Source: JAUIIK01 sp963709995 | GTDB taxonomy: Bacteria > Chloroflexota > Chloroflexia > Thermomicrobiales > CFX8 | DNA length: 64,000 bases | NCBI GenBank assembly: GCA_963709995.1 | Contig: CAVPYN010000008.1 | Location: 62,001 to 126,000 of the forward strand | Reading direction: 5' to 3' | Part shown: piece after piece, positions 1-9,051 of the stretch | Numbering within the stretch: the first letter of the stretch is position 1 | Layout of the letters: the number at the start of each line of letters is the position of its first letter | Made by a program: the position numbers and the translations under genes | Notes under the pieces: generated by a model | Told to the model about the DNA's origin: nothing | The model's input: only the letters and a program-made list of their open reading frames with translations | The model's database searches: none

Positions 1-1372
1 CTGCCCGGGCAAGGCTCGTGAACCCCCCAATGCGAGCATAGTCAAGCATTTCTGGAACGGATTGAAGCCAGCCAAGCAACCCGCTGATTTCGCGCGCCGT
101 TTCGGCGTCATCCGACCAGAACGAACCGTCCAGTCGCTGGAGCGCCGAAACGGCTTCAGCTTTTCCCAGGTCGTCCAGAGCAGTCCTGGTCGGTTTCGCG
201 ATTTCGCCCAGGGAACGATCACGCTCGGCCTGAACTTCCCGGGCGACGCGCTCCACTTCTGTTTCAAGCGATGCGACGAGGGAGTGGTAGGAGTCGGCGA
301 ACTTCTCGACTCCTTCTGTAACCAGTATGTCGATCACGTCGTCGTAACTGATCCCGATGGACTCCATCGTGCGTATCACATCGCTGGCGAGTCCGACGTG
401 CTTTTCGATCGTCAGGGCGACCGTTCCGTGGTCCCTAAACGCTCCGATCGATGCTGGCGCGAGGGTTTGAACAGTGTTCGGGCCGATCAGCTCGTCAACG
501 TAAAGGGTGTCGGGATAATCCGGGTTCTTGGTGCTTGTGCTAGCCCAGAGCGGGCGCTGAATGCGAACACCGTATCCCGCGAGGTCGGCGAAGCGGTCGG
601 AGTTGAACACCTTCTTGAACTCCTGATAGGCAAGCCGCGCGTTGGCAACCGCGACCTGTCCCTGCAACGCGCGGGCGGCTGCCGCGCTATCTGATTTGGG
701 GTCTGCGTCAATAATCGCCTGTAGGCGGGTGTCGACCTCGGAATCCACCCGACTGACGAAGAACGAGGCAACGGACAGGACGCCGGACACGGGTCGGCTC
801 TCCGACACACGACGTTCCATCGCACGCAGGTACGCCTCCATGACTTCTCGATATGCGTCGAGAGAGAAGAGGAGGGTGACGTTGATGTTGACGCCTTCAT
901 ACAGCATCTGTTCGATTGCCGGAACGCCCTCATGAGTGCCCGGAATCTTGATCATCAGGTTGGGGCGGGCGACACGTTCGTTCAACCTGCGCGCCTCGGA
1001 GATCGTAGCTTCGGTGTCGTGGGCAAGCAGAGGTGAGACTTCAAGCGAGACGAGACCGTCCTGCCCGTTTGTCGCGTCGTAGACAGGACGCAGGATGTCA
1101 CATGCTTCCTGAATGTCGGTGATCATCAGGGATTCGAGTATCTCCCCAACCGACCGACCAGCCTTGACCAGTTCCGTGATCTGCTCTTTGTAGTCATCAG
1201 ACCCGGAAATTGCGGCGTCAAAGATGGAGGGATTTGAGGTGATCCCGACAATGCCGTCACGGTCGATCAACGACTGGAGTTCGCCGGAACGGATCAACTT
1301 GCGGCTGAGATTATCGTTCCAGACGCTCTGACCGAAATGTGACAGCCGTTGAAGCGGGTTTTCAGTTGCCAT
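1..1372 (-). CDS. tal: Transaldolase, probably bifunctional transaldolase/phosphoglucose isomerase (3' end cut by window edge)
   Basis: Partial gene running off the left edge; 457 codons are visible. The start ATG at 1372 follows a strong GGGAGG ribosome site. The first ~360 residues read as transaldolase (GITSNPSIF near the start, then LMIKIPGT with the Schiff-base-type Lys region), which moves a dihydroxyacetone unit between sugar phosphates in the pentose phosphate pathway. The reading frame does not stop there. It continues through a linker with LDGSFWSDD and LLGWLQSVPEM, like the junction in known Tal-Pgi fusion proteins, so a sugar-isomerase domain probably follows outside the window. 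The transaldolase part is confident; the fusion is inferred from the linker. Confidence 0.85.
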   Translation of the reverse strand, partial: MATENPLQRLSHFGQSVWNDNLSRKLIRSGELQSLIDRDGIVGITSNPSIFDAAISGSDDYKEQITELVKAGRSVGEILESLMITDIQEACDILRPVYDATNGQDGLVSLEVSPLLAHDTEATISEARRLNERVARPNLMIKIPGTHEGVPAIEQMLYEGVNINVTLLFSLDAYREVMEAYLRAMERRVSESRPVSGVLSVASFFVSRVDSEVDTRLQAIIDADPKSDSAAAARALQGQVAVANARLAYQEFKKVFNSDRFADLAGYGVRIQRPLWASTSTKNPDYPDTLYVDELIGPNTVQTLAPASIGAFRDHGTVALTIEKHVGLASDVIRTMESIGISYDDVIDILVTEGVEKFADSYHSLVASLETEVERVAREVQAERDRSLGEIAKPTRTALDDLGKAEAVSALQRLDGSFWSDDAETAREISGLLGWLQSVPEMLDYARIGGFTSLARA

Positions 1373-1473
1373 GATTCCTCCCTGAGGTAGCTCGGCATAC
1401 GGTGGTTGGGCGAGCCTGAGATCGAGAGTCGATGCGTGGTTGCGCTCGTCGAACCTAATCAGCTCAAGCCTAT

Positions 1474-3435
1474 CTAACTCTTTGATGTTATGGCTTCGAC
1501 CGCATCCGGATTTTCCAACGCGGAAACGTCACCAATACTTCCAAGTCCCAGATACTTCGCTCGAATCACCCGGCGCATGATCTTGGCGTTGCGCGTCCGG
1601 GGAAGGTCATCGACGAATATGATCGCCTCTGGCCTGAGGGGCCGGCCCAGGTGGGATGAAACAGTGTCTAGAATCTCGGTGGCGAGTTGTTCTGATCCCG
1701 CGAACCCTGGATTGAGTATCACGAAGACTGTCGCTGCTTCGCCTTTGATCTCATGCGGAACACCAATCGCGGCAGCTTCAAGCACGGCGGGGTGGGATAC
1801 GGCGGCGGACTCGATTTCAGCCGGTCCAACGCGTTTTCCGGCAATGTTCATCGTGTCGTCGGAACGCCCCAGGATGTACCAGAAACCGTCATCATCGACA
1901 TACGCCCAGTCACCGTGCACCCACATGCCGGGGATTTGCGACCAATAGGTTTCCAGATAGCGCTCCGGGTCATCGAGAAATCCGTTGGTCATCCCGACCC
2001 AGGGGGCACGGATGACCAACTCGCCGACCTCGCCGCGAACACTGTTCCCGTGCGGGTCGACGACATCGGCTGCCATGCCAATGACCGGACCGCTGAAGGA
2101 TGCTGGCTTCTGCGGGCGGTTGACGTCGGCAACGACGATTCCACCGCTGATCTCGGTCCCACCGGAGTAGTTGATGATTGGACAGCGTTTGCGCCCGACA
2201 ACTTCGTGCGCCCATCTCCACGGGCCGGGGTTCCAGGGCTCGCCGGTCGAACCGATCGCTCTAAGGGACGGCATCGCGTGACGGTCTACCCAGTCTTCGC
2301 CGTGGGACATCAACGCTCGAATGGCGGTTGGCGAAACGCCAAGGACACTGATTTCGTGACGCTCCACCAGCGACCAGAGGCGATCCGGTTGCGGGTAGTC
2401 GGGAGTGCCCTCGAATAGCACGACAGACGCGCCAGCGATCAGGCCGCCGATGATCGCCCAGGGCCCCATCATCCACCCGATATCGGTAAGCCAGCAGAGG
2501 ACGTCACCCTCCTGGACGTCGAAGGCAAAGGCGAGGTCTTGCGCCGCCTTGATCGGAAACCCGGAGTGGACATGCACCGCGCCTTTCGGGCGGCCGGTCG
2601 TGCCCGAGGTATAGATGATCATGTACGGATCGTCCGCCGCAGTGTCGACGACGGCATGGGAAACTGATCCTTTATCCATCAGGTCGCTCCACCAGATGTC
2701 GCGATCTGAGTCCCAGGGCACGTCTGTCTCGGTGTGGCGTACAACGACGATCGTCTCCACGGCGTCGGAGAAATCAGCGGCTCTGTCGGCAACTTGCTTC
2801 AATGGGATGGTCTTCCCCCGGCGCCTGAATCCATCGACGGTGAGGATGTGCGACACGCCCGCGTCTTGGATGCGTTGCCCGGCTGCTTCCGCGCCAAAAC
2901 CGGAGAAGATTGGAACGACGACCGCGCCCAACCTGGCGCAGGCGAGAAGACTCACTGCGGTTTCGATCAGCATCGGCATGAACAGCCCGACTCGCGTGCC
3001 GGATTCGACTCCGGCTGCCGCCAGGCCAGCGGCCGCCCTATTCACATCCAGGTAGAGATCCCTGAACGTGAGCCTCTTGACGTTGCCATCGTCGCCCTCC
3101 CAGGAGAGCGCCAGCCCGTCGCCGTGCGCCTCAACGTGGCGATCCAGCGCGGAGGTGACGTAATTCATCCTTCCGCTAACGAACCAGCGCGGCCAGGCGA
3201 CGCCATCCGTCGAGTCAAGAACGCGTTCGAATGGCTTGTTCCAGACGATGCCGAGCTCGTCGCAGACTGCCCTCCAGTACCACTCCGGATCGTTCGTTGA
3301 CATTTCTGCGAGGGCATCGAGGTTGTCGATCCCGTGAGCATGGGCGAAACGCATCGCCCGGCTCGATTCTATGTCAGATCTTCGAGGGCGCCAGACGACT
3401 GGCTGGGATGTGAGATCCGCGGGGATATCCGCCAC
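1474..3435 (-). CDS. AMP-forming acyl-CoA synthetase, acetyl-CoA synthetase-like
   Basis: 653 residues, the usual size of the acetyl-/propionyl-CoA synthetase group. These cytoplasmic enzymes activate a carboxylic acid with ATP to an acyl-AMP and transfer it to CoA. The adenylate-binding motif YTSGTTGRPKG lies at about 275-285, followed by an NYSGGTEISGG segment and the C-terminal hinge GRSDDTMNIAGKRVGPAEIE, in which a Lys lies near the hinge. The start is GTG with GGAGT upstream. It lies 101 bases from the divergently ordered transaldolase start and stands alone. The substrate is not decided by the sequence: acetate, propionate or a similar short acid is likely. Confidence 0.85.
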   Translation of the reverse strand: MADIPADLTSQPVVWRPRRSDIESSRAMRFAHAHGIDNLDALAEMSTNDPEWYWRAVCDELGIVWNKPFERVLDSTDGVAWPRWFVSGRMNYVTSALDRHVEAHGDGLALSWEGDDGNVKRLTFRDLYLDVNRAAAGLAAAGVESGTRVGLFMPMLIETAVSLLACARLGAVVVPIFSGFGAEAAGQRIQDAGVSHILTVDGFRRRGKTIPLKQVADRAADFSDAVETIVVVRHTETDVPWDSDRDIWWSDLMDKGSVSHAVVDTAADDPYMIIYTSGTTGRPKGAVHVHSGFPIKAAQDLAFAFDVQEGDVLCWLTDIGWMMGPWAIIGGLIAGASVVLFEGTPDYPQPDRLWSLVERHEISVLGVSPTAIRALMSHGEDWVDRHAMPSLRAIGSTGEPWNPGPWRWAHEVVGRKRCPIINYSGGTEISGGIVVADVNRPQKPASFSGPVIGMAADVVDPHGNSVRGEVGELVIRAPWVGMTNGFLDDPERYLETYWSQIPGMWVHGDWAYVDDDGFWYILGRSDDTMNIAGKRVGPAEIESAAVSHPAVLEAAAIGVPHEIKGEAATVFVILNPGFAGSEQLATEILDTVSSHLGRPLRPEAIIFVDDLPRTRNAKIMRRVIRAKYLGLGSIGDVSALENPDAVEAITSKS

Positions 3436-3543
3436 TTGAGGACTCCAATGCTTGCGGCTATATCCGGTGTATGCTCAACATGCTGTCACGTGAACAGGGC
3501 TCAAACGCTAGCATGATAGGCATAGATTCAGGAAGGAGACTGG

Positions 3544-4455
3544 ATGTCCGTCGGTGGAAGTGCGGTTGAGACGTACACATGTCAGAATTGCGGCGCGACG
3601 ACGTCGTTCGACCCTGGAACCGCGACCCTGCGATGCCCGTTCTGCGGCACACAATTGGCGGTTCGAGCCGAAGCCGCGGCTGCATCCATCACCGTTGACC
3701 AGTACGTTCTTCCGTTCAAGATACTGAAAGAGGACTCGCAGTCGCTAATTCGGGAGTGGCTGGGCGAGTCGATCTGGGCACCGTGCGACCTGAAAAGCCG
3801 GTCAGCGCTCGATCGAGGCCAGGGAAGCTATGTACCGTTCTGGAGATTCGACGCCGACACCCATTCGACCTGGGAGGGCGAGGTCTCCCGTACCCACACG
3901 CGGCAGGTTCCTCGCACTCGAACGGATGCGGATGGTAGAACGGAACGCTACATGGCGACCGAAACCTACCAGACCTGGCATCCACGCAATGGAGAGCATC
4001 GCGGCTCGTTCAGAACCTGGGTTCCCGGCTCAACCGGCCTGGCCCATGAGGAAGCCGCCCAACTCATGCCATTCCCCGAAGAGGCGATGATGACCTATTC
4101 GCCTGACCTTCTGGTTGGGTTCTCCGCCGAAGAGCCTGGTGTCGATGAAGAGGGAGCCTGGATCGCTGGCGAGCGGCAGATACGCGATATGGCCCGCGAT
4201 GCCTGCTCGCGAGAAGTCGAGCGATTGACCCGTGTCGATACCGATATCTCGAACAGGCGTTCCGCGGTCTGTCATCTGCCAATATGGATCTACGGGTACC
4301 GCTACAAGCACGAGGACTTCCGCGTGCTTGTGAATGGCTACACCGGCGAAGTCGTCGGCGAACGTCCGGTCAGCCGGGGGCGAATCGCCATGGCCGCCGG
4401 CGCCGGGATTGCGATCGTGATCGTCATCGTGGTCATCATCCTGCTGACGAATTAG
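3544..4455 (+). CDS. Zinc-ribbon protein with C-terminal membrane anchor, unknown function
   Basis: 303 residues, start ATG behind AAGGAG. The N-terminus holds a zinc ribbon of two Cys pairs (CQNCG at about 10-14 and CPFCG about 18 residues later). A long middle part rich in Trp, Tyr and Arg follows (QTWHPRNGEHRGSFRTW). The last ~22 residues form one hydrophobic helix (GAGIAIVIVIVVIILL). This is a tail-anchored layout with the ribbon probably in the cytoplasm. Similar zinc-ribbon proteins are often annotated TFIIB-type without a known role. It is divergent from the acyl-CoA synthetase gene and alone in its transcript. Function not known. Confidence 0.7.
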   Translation: MSVGGSAVETYTCQNCGATTSFDPGTATLRCPFCGTQLAVRAEAAAASITVDQYVLPFKILKEDSQSLIREWLGESIWAPCDLKSRSALDRGQGSYVPFWRFDADTHSTWEGEVSRTHTRQVPRTRTDADGRTERYMATETYQTWHPRNGEHRGSFRTWVPGSTGLAHEEAAQLMPFPEEAMMTYSPDLLVGFSAEEPGVDEEGAWIAGERQIRDMARDACSREVERLTRVDTDISNRRSAVCHLPIWIYGYRYKHEDFRVLVNGYTGEVVGERPVSRGRIAMAAGAGIAIVIVIVVIILLTN

Positions 4456-4497
4456 CGGCGCCGGGACTTCGCCCAAACCATCATTGCCATCAAGGGT

Positions 4498-5694
4498 CTA
4501 CGTCGAGCACTGTTTCGATCGCACATCTTCCATGCCTGTAAGAAGCTTCTCGATGTCTTCCTCATTGTTGTAGAAGCCGACCGAGATTCGAGCAGCGTCA
4601 GGATTGTTGATGTATTTATTGACATAACGGATGGTTACGTTGTGGTGCTCGGCGAGCAACTCGGTGAGTTCCGGTGGCTCGAACCCGTCGTATGTGAACG
4701 CGATCAGTCCAGCGCGCGCGTCGCGTGGCGTCACCATCGAAACGCCATCCATTTCGGCAAGCGCGTCGTAGGCGCCGCAACTCAGGCGTTGGATGCGTTC
4801 GAACGCGAAGTCGAGCCCTACTTCGTTCTTGATCCAGTTCGTGGCGGCGATCTGGCCCGCCAGGAGGACCATCGACCAGCCGCCGGTATCGAAGCGGCTT
4901 GCGTTCATTGCCGGTTGGAATGTCTTGCCTTGATAGTCCAGCGAGGTCCATTCGAGCATTCCGCCAAAATTCTGGTTGAGCTCGCCCTGGCACTCTGGCC
5001 GAACGTAGAGCGCCCCCGTTCCATCCGGGCCACAGAGCCACTTCTGTCCCGGACAGGCGAAGAAATCGACGTCAAGATCGTGAACGTCGATGTCGAACGC
5101 TCCGTACGACTGCGCGGCGTCCACCGTCACCAGGACATCGTGCGCATGGGCCATTTGCGCGATTTCCTTTACCGGCAAGCGTGCGCCGGTTGTGTAGGAA
5201 ACGTGCGAGAGCGCGATCATCCTGGTGCGGGGGGTGATCAGCCGCTCGAACGCCGAGACCGTGTCTTCAATCGATCCGCCGCCAAGTTCGACGTTTGCGA
5301 CTTTGACCCTGACGCCGAATCGTTGCCGGGCCAGGAATGACGGAATCAACCCTCCTGGATGTTCGATGTTCGTTGTGATCAACTCTTCCCCTCGTTGCCA
5401 GGGGTATCCCATCAACGCAACGTACATGCCGTCGGTTGTGCGGTTGGTGATGGCGATGTTTTCGGCTTTCGTGTGCAACACACCGGCAACGGCTTCCCGC
5501 GCCTCGCCCCAGAGATCGAACAATCGGTAGAAGTGTTCGGAATTGATCCGTGCGGCGGTTAAGTCGTTTCCAAGTTCGGCTACCATCGCGTCGTAGGCGA
5601 TTCTGGGGAGCGGGCCACAGGTGCCGGTGTTTAGAAACGTCGTGTCTGTTACACCCGGCATCATGTTTCGTATTTGATCGATCGTGAGACTCAA
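4498..5694 (-). CDS. Class V aminotransferase family protein (cysteine desulfurase / isopenicillin N epimerase-like)
   Basis: 398 residues. PLP-dependent fold-type I enzyme: VDAAQSYG carries the Asp that contacts the pyridine nitrogen (about 192), and PGQKWLCGP carries the Schiff-base Lys at about 218. NTGTCGPLP near residue 22 is the usual substrate-side loop. The C-terminal IRYVNKYINNPDAARISVGFYNNEEDIEKL closes the fold and matches the group of SufS/IscS, kynureninase and isopenicillin N epimerase relatives. No obvious partner gene is next to it, so the reaction (Cys desulfuration or another C-S or C-N lyase step) cannot be fixed. Confidence 0.8.
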   Translation of the reverse strand: MSLTIDQIRNMMPGVTDTTFLNTGTCGPLPRIAYDAMVAELGNDLTAARINSEHFYRLFDLWGEAREAVAGVLHTKAENIAITNRTTDGMYVALMGYPWQRGEELITTNIEHPGGLIPSFLARQRFGVRVKVANVELGGGSIEDTVSAFERLITPRTRMIALSHVSYTTGARLPVKEIAQMAHAHDVLVTVDAAQSYGAFDIDVHDLDVDFFACPGQKWLCGPDGTGALYVRPECQGELNQNFGGMLEWTSLDYQGKTFQPAMNASRFDTGGWSMVLLAGQIAATNWIKNEVGLDFAFERIQRLSCGAYDALAEMDGVSMVTPRDARAGLIAFTYDGFEPPELTELLAEHHNVTIRYVNKYINNPDAARISVGFYNNEEDIEKLLTGMEDVRSKQCST

Positions 5695-5834
5695 GAAGAT
5701 ACCTTTCTCTCTTTCGACGGGCCGATCCGGTCAGCCCGTCGTCACTCGCGAGCGAAGGGTAGCGCATTTTGTTGGAGGTGGCATGGCGTTGTCTCGATAG
5801 AATACACACCGTTGATCGGCTATCTGGAGAGACG

Positions 5835-6722
5835 ATGCGCGAGACGCTTGTACAGGTACGACATCTATCCAGAGTATTCAATCCGCCTCGACGCATGTTC
5901 CAGCGTCAGGTTGGCGTGCATACCGTGGCGCTCGACGATGTGAGTCTCGAAGCTTCGTCCGGGGACTGCCTGGCTCTGATTGGCCCGAATGGCGCCGGGA
6001 AGTCAACTTTGCTCCGGGTTCTCGCGACTCTCATTTCCCCCTCGTCCGGAAGCGCAACCATTTGTGGCCACGACGTTGTAGACGAGGCCGGACTGGTGCG
6101 TGTGAAGATAGGATTTGCCGGCGGCTCGGACCGATCGTTCTTCTGGCCGCTGAGCGGGCTGGAAAACCTGGTGTTCTTTGGGAAACTGGCGGGGCTCAGC
6201 AATGCCGATGCCCAGGCCGGGGCACTACTTCAACTCGAACGCGTCGGATTGTCAGCCGCGGCCAACAATCGCGTTGCAGGTTACTCGGCAGGGATGCGCC
6301 AGCGGCTCGGGCTCGCGCGCGCGCTCTTGCATCAGCCGCCGGTCATTCTTCTGGACGAACCAACAGCAAACCTGGACGCCGAATACCGGGACGTTACTAT
6401 CGACCTCATCCTTGAGGCGATCGATTCCGGCAAGGTTGTACTGGTCGCGACGCACGATCCGGGACTGGTCGCCGCGACCGCTACCCGGGTCGAGCGTGTC
6501 GTGGCCGGAAGGATCGCGGAGAGCGTGGCGGCGCGGTCCCCCGTTCTCTACCGGCTTCAGCTTGCCGTGCCGGTGGGAGGCGATCTTACACATCAAGAGG
6601 TTGTGGAAGTAGAAGATCTCGGTGACGGGCATGCCCTTTCGTCGAAATTGTCGGCGTTGATCGCCGAAGGCAACGATGTCGCGATGGTTGAACGGGTAGG
6701 GGGTCAGGTGGAGCGCGAGTGA
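5835..6722 (+). CDS. ABC transporter ATP-binding protein (ABC-2 exporter type)
   Basis: 295 residues from ATG 5835, chosen over an upstream ATG at 5769 because GGAGAG sits just before it and the conserved fold begins at once. Walker A GPNGAGKST is at about 50-58, signature YSAGMRQ at 150-156 and Walker B VILLDEP at 170-176. It powers the membrane protein encoded next, whose GTG start overlaps this stop codon by four bases, so the two are translationally coupled. A C-terminal extension of ~60 residues after the ATPase core may bind a regulator or the permease. Drug, lipid or polysaccharide export are possible; substrate unknown. Confidence 0.85.
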   Translation: MRETLVQVRHLSRVFNPPRRMFQRQVGVHTVALDDVSLEASSGDCLALIGPNGAGKSTLLRVLATLISPSSGSATICGHDVVDEAGLVRVKIGFAGGSDRSFFWPLSGLENLVFFGKLAGLSNADAQAGALLQLERVGLSAAANNRVAGYSAGMRQRLGLARALLHQPPVILLDEPTANLDAEYRDVTIDLILEAIDSGKVVLVATHDPGLVAATATRVERVVAGRIAESVAARSPVLYRLQLAVPVGGDLTHQEVVEVEDLGDGHALSSKLSALIAEGNDVAMVERVGGQVERE

Positions 6723-7525
6723 GTGGGCTGCGCTTGCAACTGGCGTTCTTGCAGCGAGATTGGCGCTATGAAACCTCCTATCGAGGGATGTTCGCGCTGC
6801 AATTGCTCGGCATCGTTGGAACGTTGATCATCTTCTACGCAATTGGGATTCTTGTGGGTGGTGACGCGGAATCGCTTCAGGAATACGGCGGAGCGTACTT
6901 TCCCTTTGCCCTGGTTGGTCTCGTCGTTTCCGACTATTTCAACACCAGCCTCCGGTCCTTTTCGAATAGGCTCCGGCTGGCGCAAACGACTGGCACATTG
7001 GAAGCGATGTTTACAACCGCAACCGCGCCACGCCACGTCCTCCTCCTATCGGGCACGTGGGACTACCTGGTGGCAACGGTGAGGCTTGTCATCGGCGTCG
7101 TCATCAGCGTGCTGTTCCTGGACGTAACGTTTGATGTGGATGTGCCGGCCGCGATCACGATCGGTGTGCTGAGTCTGCTCACGTTCACGGCGCTCGGTCT
7201 GTTCGCAACGGCCCTGATTCTGGTGATTAAACGTGGCGACGCGGTGGCCGCGATGGGTAACATGGTCGCAACAGTTTTCTCGGGCGCATTGTTTCCGATA
7301 GCGCTCCTGCCACTCTGGCTCCGATGGATTGCTTATGTGCTTCCTTTGCACTATGCGCTGGACGGATTGAGGAGGTCCCTACTTGTAGGAGAAGGATTGT
7401 CGGATCTAATGCCAAACGTAGTCGTGCTGGCCGTTTCAACGATCGTTCTCGTTCCATTGTCCTTTTTCGCGCTTGACGCTGCCGCGGACTATGTTCGACG
7501 AGACGGCAGCATTGGAATGCACTAG
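6719..7525 (+). CDS. ABC-2 type transporter permease
   Basis: 268 residues with six predicted membrane segments (for example MFALQLLGIVGTLIIFYAIGIL, LVIGVVISVLFL and NMVATVFSGALFPIALLPLWL). The layout matches ABC-2 permeases, including the segment before the last helices with FPIALLPLWLRWIAYVLPLHYALDGLRRSL. The GTG start lies within the stop of the preceding ATPase gene (GTGA overlap). Together they form a two-gene exporter of unknown cargo in the cytoplasmic membrane. Confidence 0.85.
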   Translation: MSGLRLQLAFLQRDWRYETSYRGMFALQLLGIVGTLIIFYAIGILVGGDAESLQEYGGAYFPFALVGLVVSDYFNTSLRSFSNRLRLAQTTGTLEAMFTTATAPRHVLLLSGTWDYLVATVRLVIGVVISVLFLDVTFDVDVPAAITIGVLSLLTFTALGLFATALILVIKRGDAVAAMGNMVATVFSGALFPIALLPLWLRWIAYVLPLHYALDGLRRSLLVGEGLSDLMPNVVVLAVSTIVLVPLSFFALDAAADYVRRDGSIGMH

Positions 7526-7574
7526 CATCATCGACCGTCGAATGGTTAGAAATGCTGCTGAAGTAGAAACGACT

Positions 7575-7607
7575 AGGAGAGTCTGGCGAAGGCTGTCGCC
7601 AGGCTTC
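7575..7607 (+). other. Hairpin in the 5' region of the sugar ABC operon
   Basis: Perfect 7-bp stem CTGGCGA/TCGCCAG (7583-7589 with 7596-7602) with loop AGGCTG; it extends outwards by four more pairs, two of them G-T. It lies just upstream of the AGGAGG ribosome site of the solute-binding protein gene. There is no T-run, so it is not a typical terminator. It may be mRNA stabilising or a translation-control element, or the 3' end structure of the upstream transcript. Confidence 0.45.
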
Positions 7608-7625
7608 TAATTCCAGGAGGTACGG

Positions 7626-9050
7626 ATGAGGGTTTTCAAGACGTCAGGGATGACTATCCTGATCGTGTTTGTAATGTTAGCCGGAGTACTCGCGGCGTGT
7701 GGCGGTACTGGTGACGATGATGATCCAACGCCGACGAGTGCCGTGGACGTTGGCTCGGAGTCCGGGGCCACCGCCACGGAGGTCGAGAGCGCCCCGACGG
7801 AGTCCGGCGATTCCGAAGAGCAAGTCACGCTGCGGCTCGGCGTGTCGATGACTCCAGCGGAACTGGCCGATTTTGAAGTCGGGTTAGAGGCGATCCTGCA
7901 AGATCATCCGAACTGGGACGTACAGTTAGAACAGACTCCGCAGGACGGAGTGGTTGAAAAGATCAATACCCAGATCGCCAGCGGGGAGCTGCCAGACGTT
8001 GTGTTGGTGCAGGGACTTTTTGCCCAGCCATGGATTCGCCAGGGGGCATTTGCGGACTTGGGCGCCTACGCTGATGAAAGCGCATTCGATGTTGAGGACT
8101 TCTGGAGTGGCGCGCTAGCGCAATTTCAATATCAGGAAACGATCTACGGTATCCCGAACATCGTCGCGCCGGATCTGGTCTATCTCAATCTCGATATGTT
8201 CGAATCGGCTGGTGTCGAGCCGCCAACGGACGACTGGACGATGGACGACCTTGAGCAACTGGCGATGGAACTCACGTTCGACAGCGAGGGCCGCGATGCC
8301 AACGATCCAGATTTCGACCCGGATAGCGTTGTCCAGTGGGGCTTGAGCGTCACCCCCAATAACATCTGGTCGCGACACTACTTGCTGCCGTTTGGCGCAG
8401 ATCCGTGCGCTAATGAAGACTGCACCGAGTTTCAGTTCTCGTCTCCAGAGGTCCAGGATGCGCTCGGGTACTGGGCCGGCCTGGCGCAAGCAGGGGCAGC
8501 GCCATCCGATCCCTACTCGGGGAACCAGACTGGAGTGCCGGGCGAGGGCTTCCAGGCAGGCGTGGCGGCAATGGGCATCAATGGGTTCTTCTTGATTGGC
8601 GTGCTCAACGATACTGGTGATGTCACCTATGACGTTGTGGAGCCACCGACCGGACCAGCCGGCGTGAAGGCGACGCCGCTCAGCACGAACGGATGGGTTA
8701 TCGCTGAAACGTCGAGCAATAAGGACGTTGCCTGGCAACTCATCGAGGAGCTGACTTCTCCGGAATTCCTGGCGGATGTCTGGGCTGAGCCTGGACATGG
8801 TATTCCGGCCCGCAAGTCGGCATCGGACGCCGTGCTGCACCCGGAAAATCCACCCGCGAATCAGGAGGCAATTCTTAACACGCTGGAGTACGCCCAGGTC
8901 TTCATTCCGAACACTGCAGGCGCGTTCGAGGTATTTGGACAGACGTCGGACATCTTCATCGCAATGATGAGCGGCGCAACGTCTATTGAAGATGGCACGA
9001 CGGAGATAGACGCGATTGGCGCCGAGGTCTTTGGGGCAGTCGCTCAGTAA
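7626..9050 (+). CDS. ABC transporter extracellular solute-binding lipoprotein (sugar family 1)
   Basis: 474 residues with an excellent AGGAGG site. A lipoprotein signal peptide ends in the lipobox LAAC (22-25), so the mature protein is lipid-anchored at Cys25. An acidic and Thr-rich linker follows, then the two-lobe binding fold typical of sugar importers (VLVQGLFAQPWIRQGAFADLGAY; YGIPNIVAPDLVYLNLDMFESAGVEPPTDDWTMDDL). It captures a carbohydrate outside the membrane and hands it to the two permeases encoded next. No ATPase gene is in the operon, so an MsmX/MalK-like shared ATPase elsewhere is likely. Exact sugar unknown. Confidence 0.88.
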   Translation: MRVFKTSGMTILIVFVMLAGVLAACGGTGDDDDPTPTSAVDVGSESGATATEVESAPTESGDSEEQVTLRLGVSMTPAELADFEVGLEAILQDHPNWDVQLEQTPQDGVVEKINTQIASGELPDVVLVQGLFAQPWIRQGAFADLGAYADESAFDVEDFWSGALAQFQYQETIYGIPNIVAPDLVYLNLDMFESAGVEPPTDDWTMDDLEQLAMELTFDSEGRDANDPDFDPDSVVQWGLSVTPNNIWSRHYLLPFGADPCANEDCTEFQFSSPEVQDALGYWAGLAQAGAAPSDPYSGNQTGVPGEGFQAGVAAMGINGFFLIGVLNDTGDVTYDVVEPPTGPAGVKATPLSTNGWVIAETSSNKDVAWQLIEELTSPEFLADVWAEPGHGIPARKSASDAVLHPENPPANQEAILNTLEYAQVFIPNTAGAFEVFGQTSDIFIAMMSGATSIEDGTTEIDAIGAEVFGAVAQ

Positions 9051-9051
9051 G

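Noticed and set aside
62..935. Open frames on both strands within the left edge
   Set aside because: They are shadows of the transaldolase gene, whose own frame lacks a stop only because the window ends.
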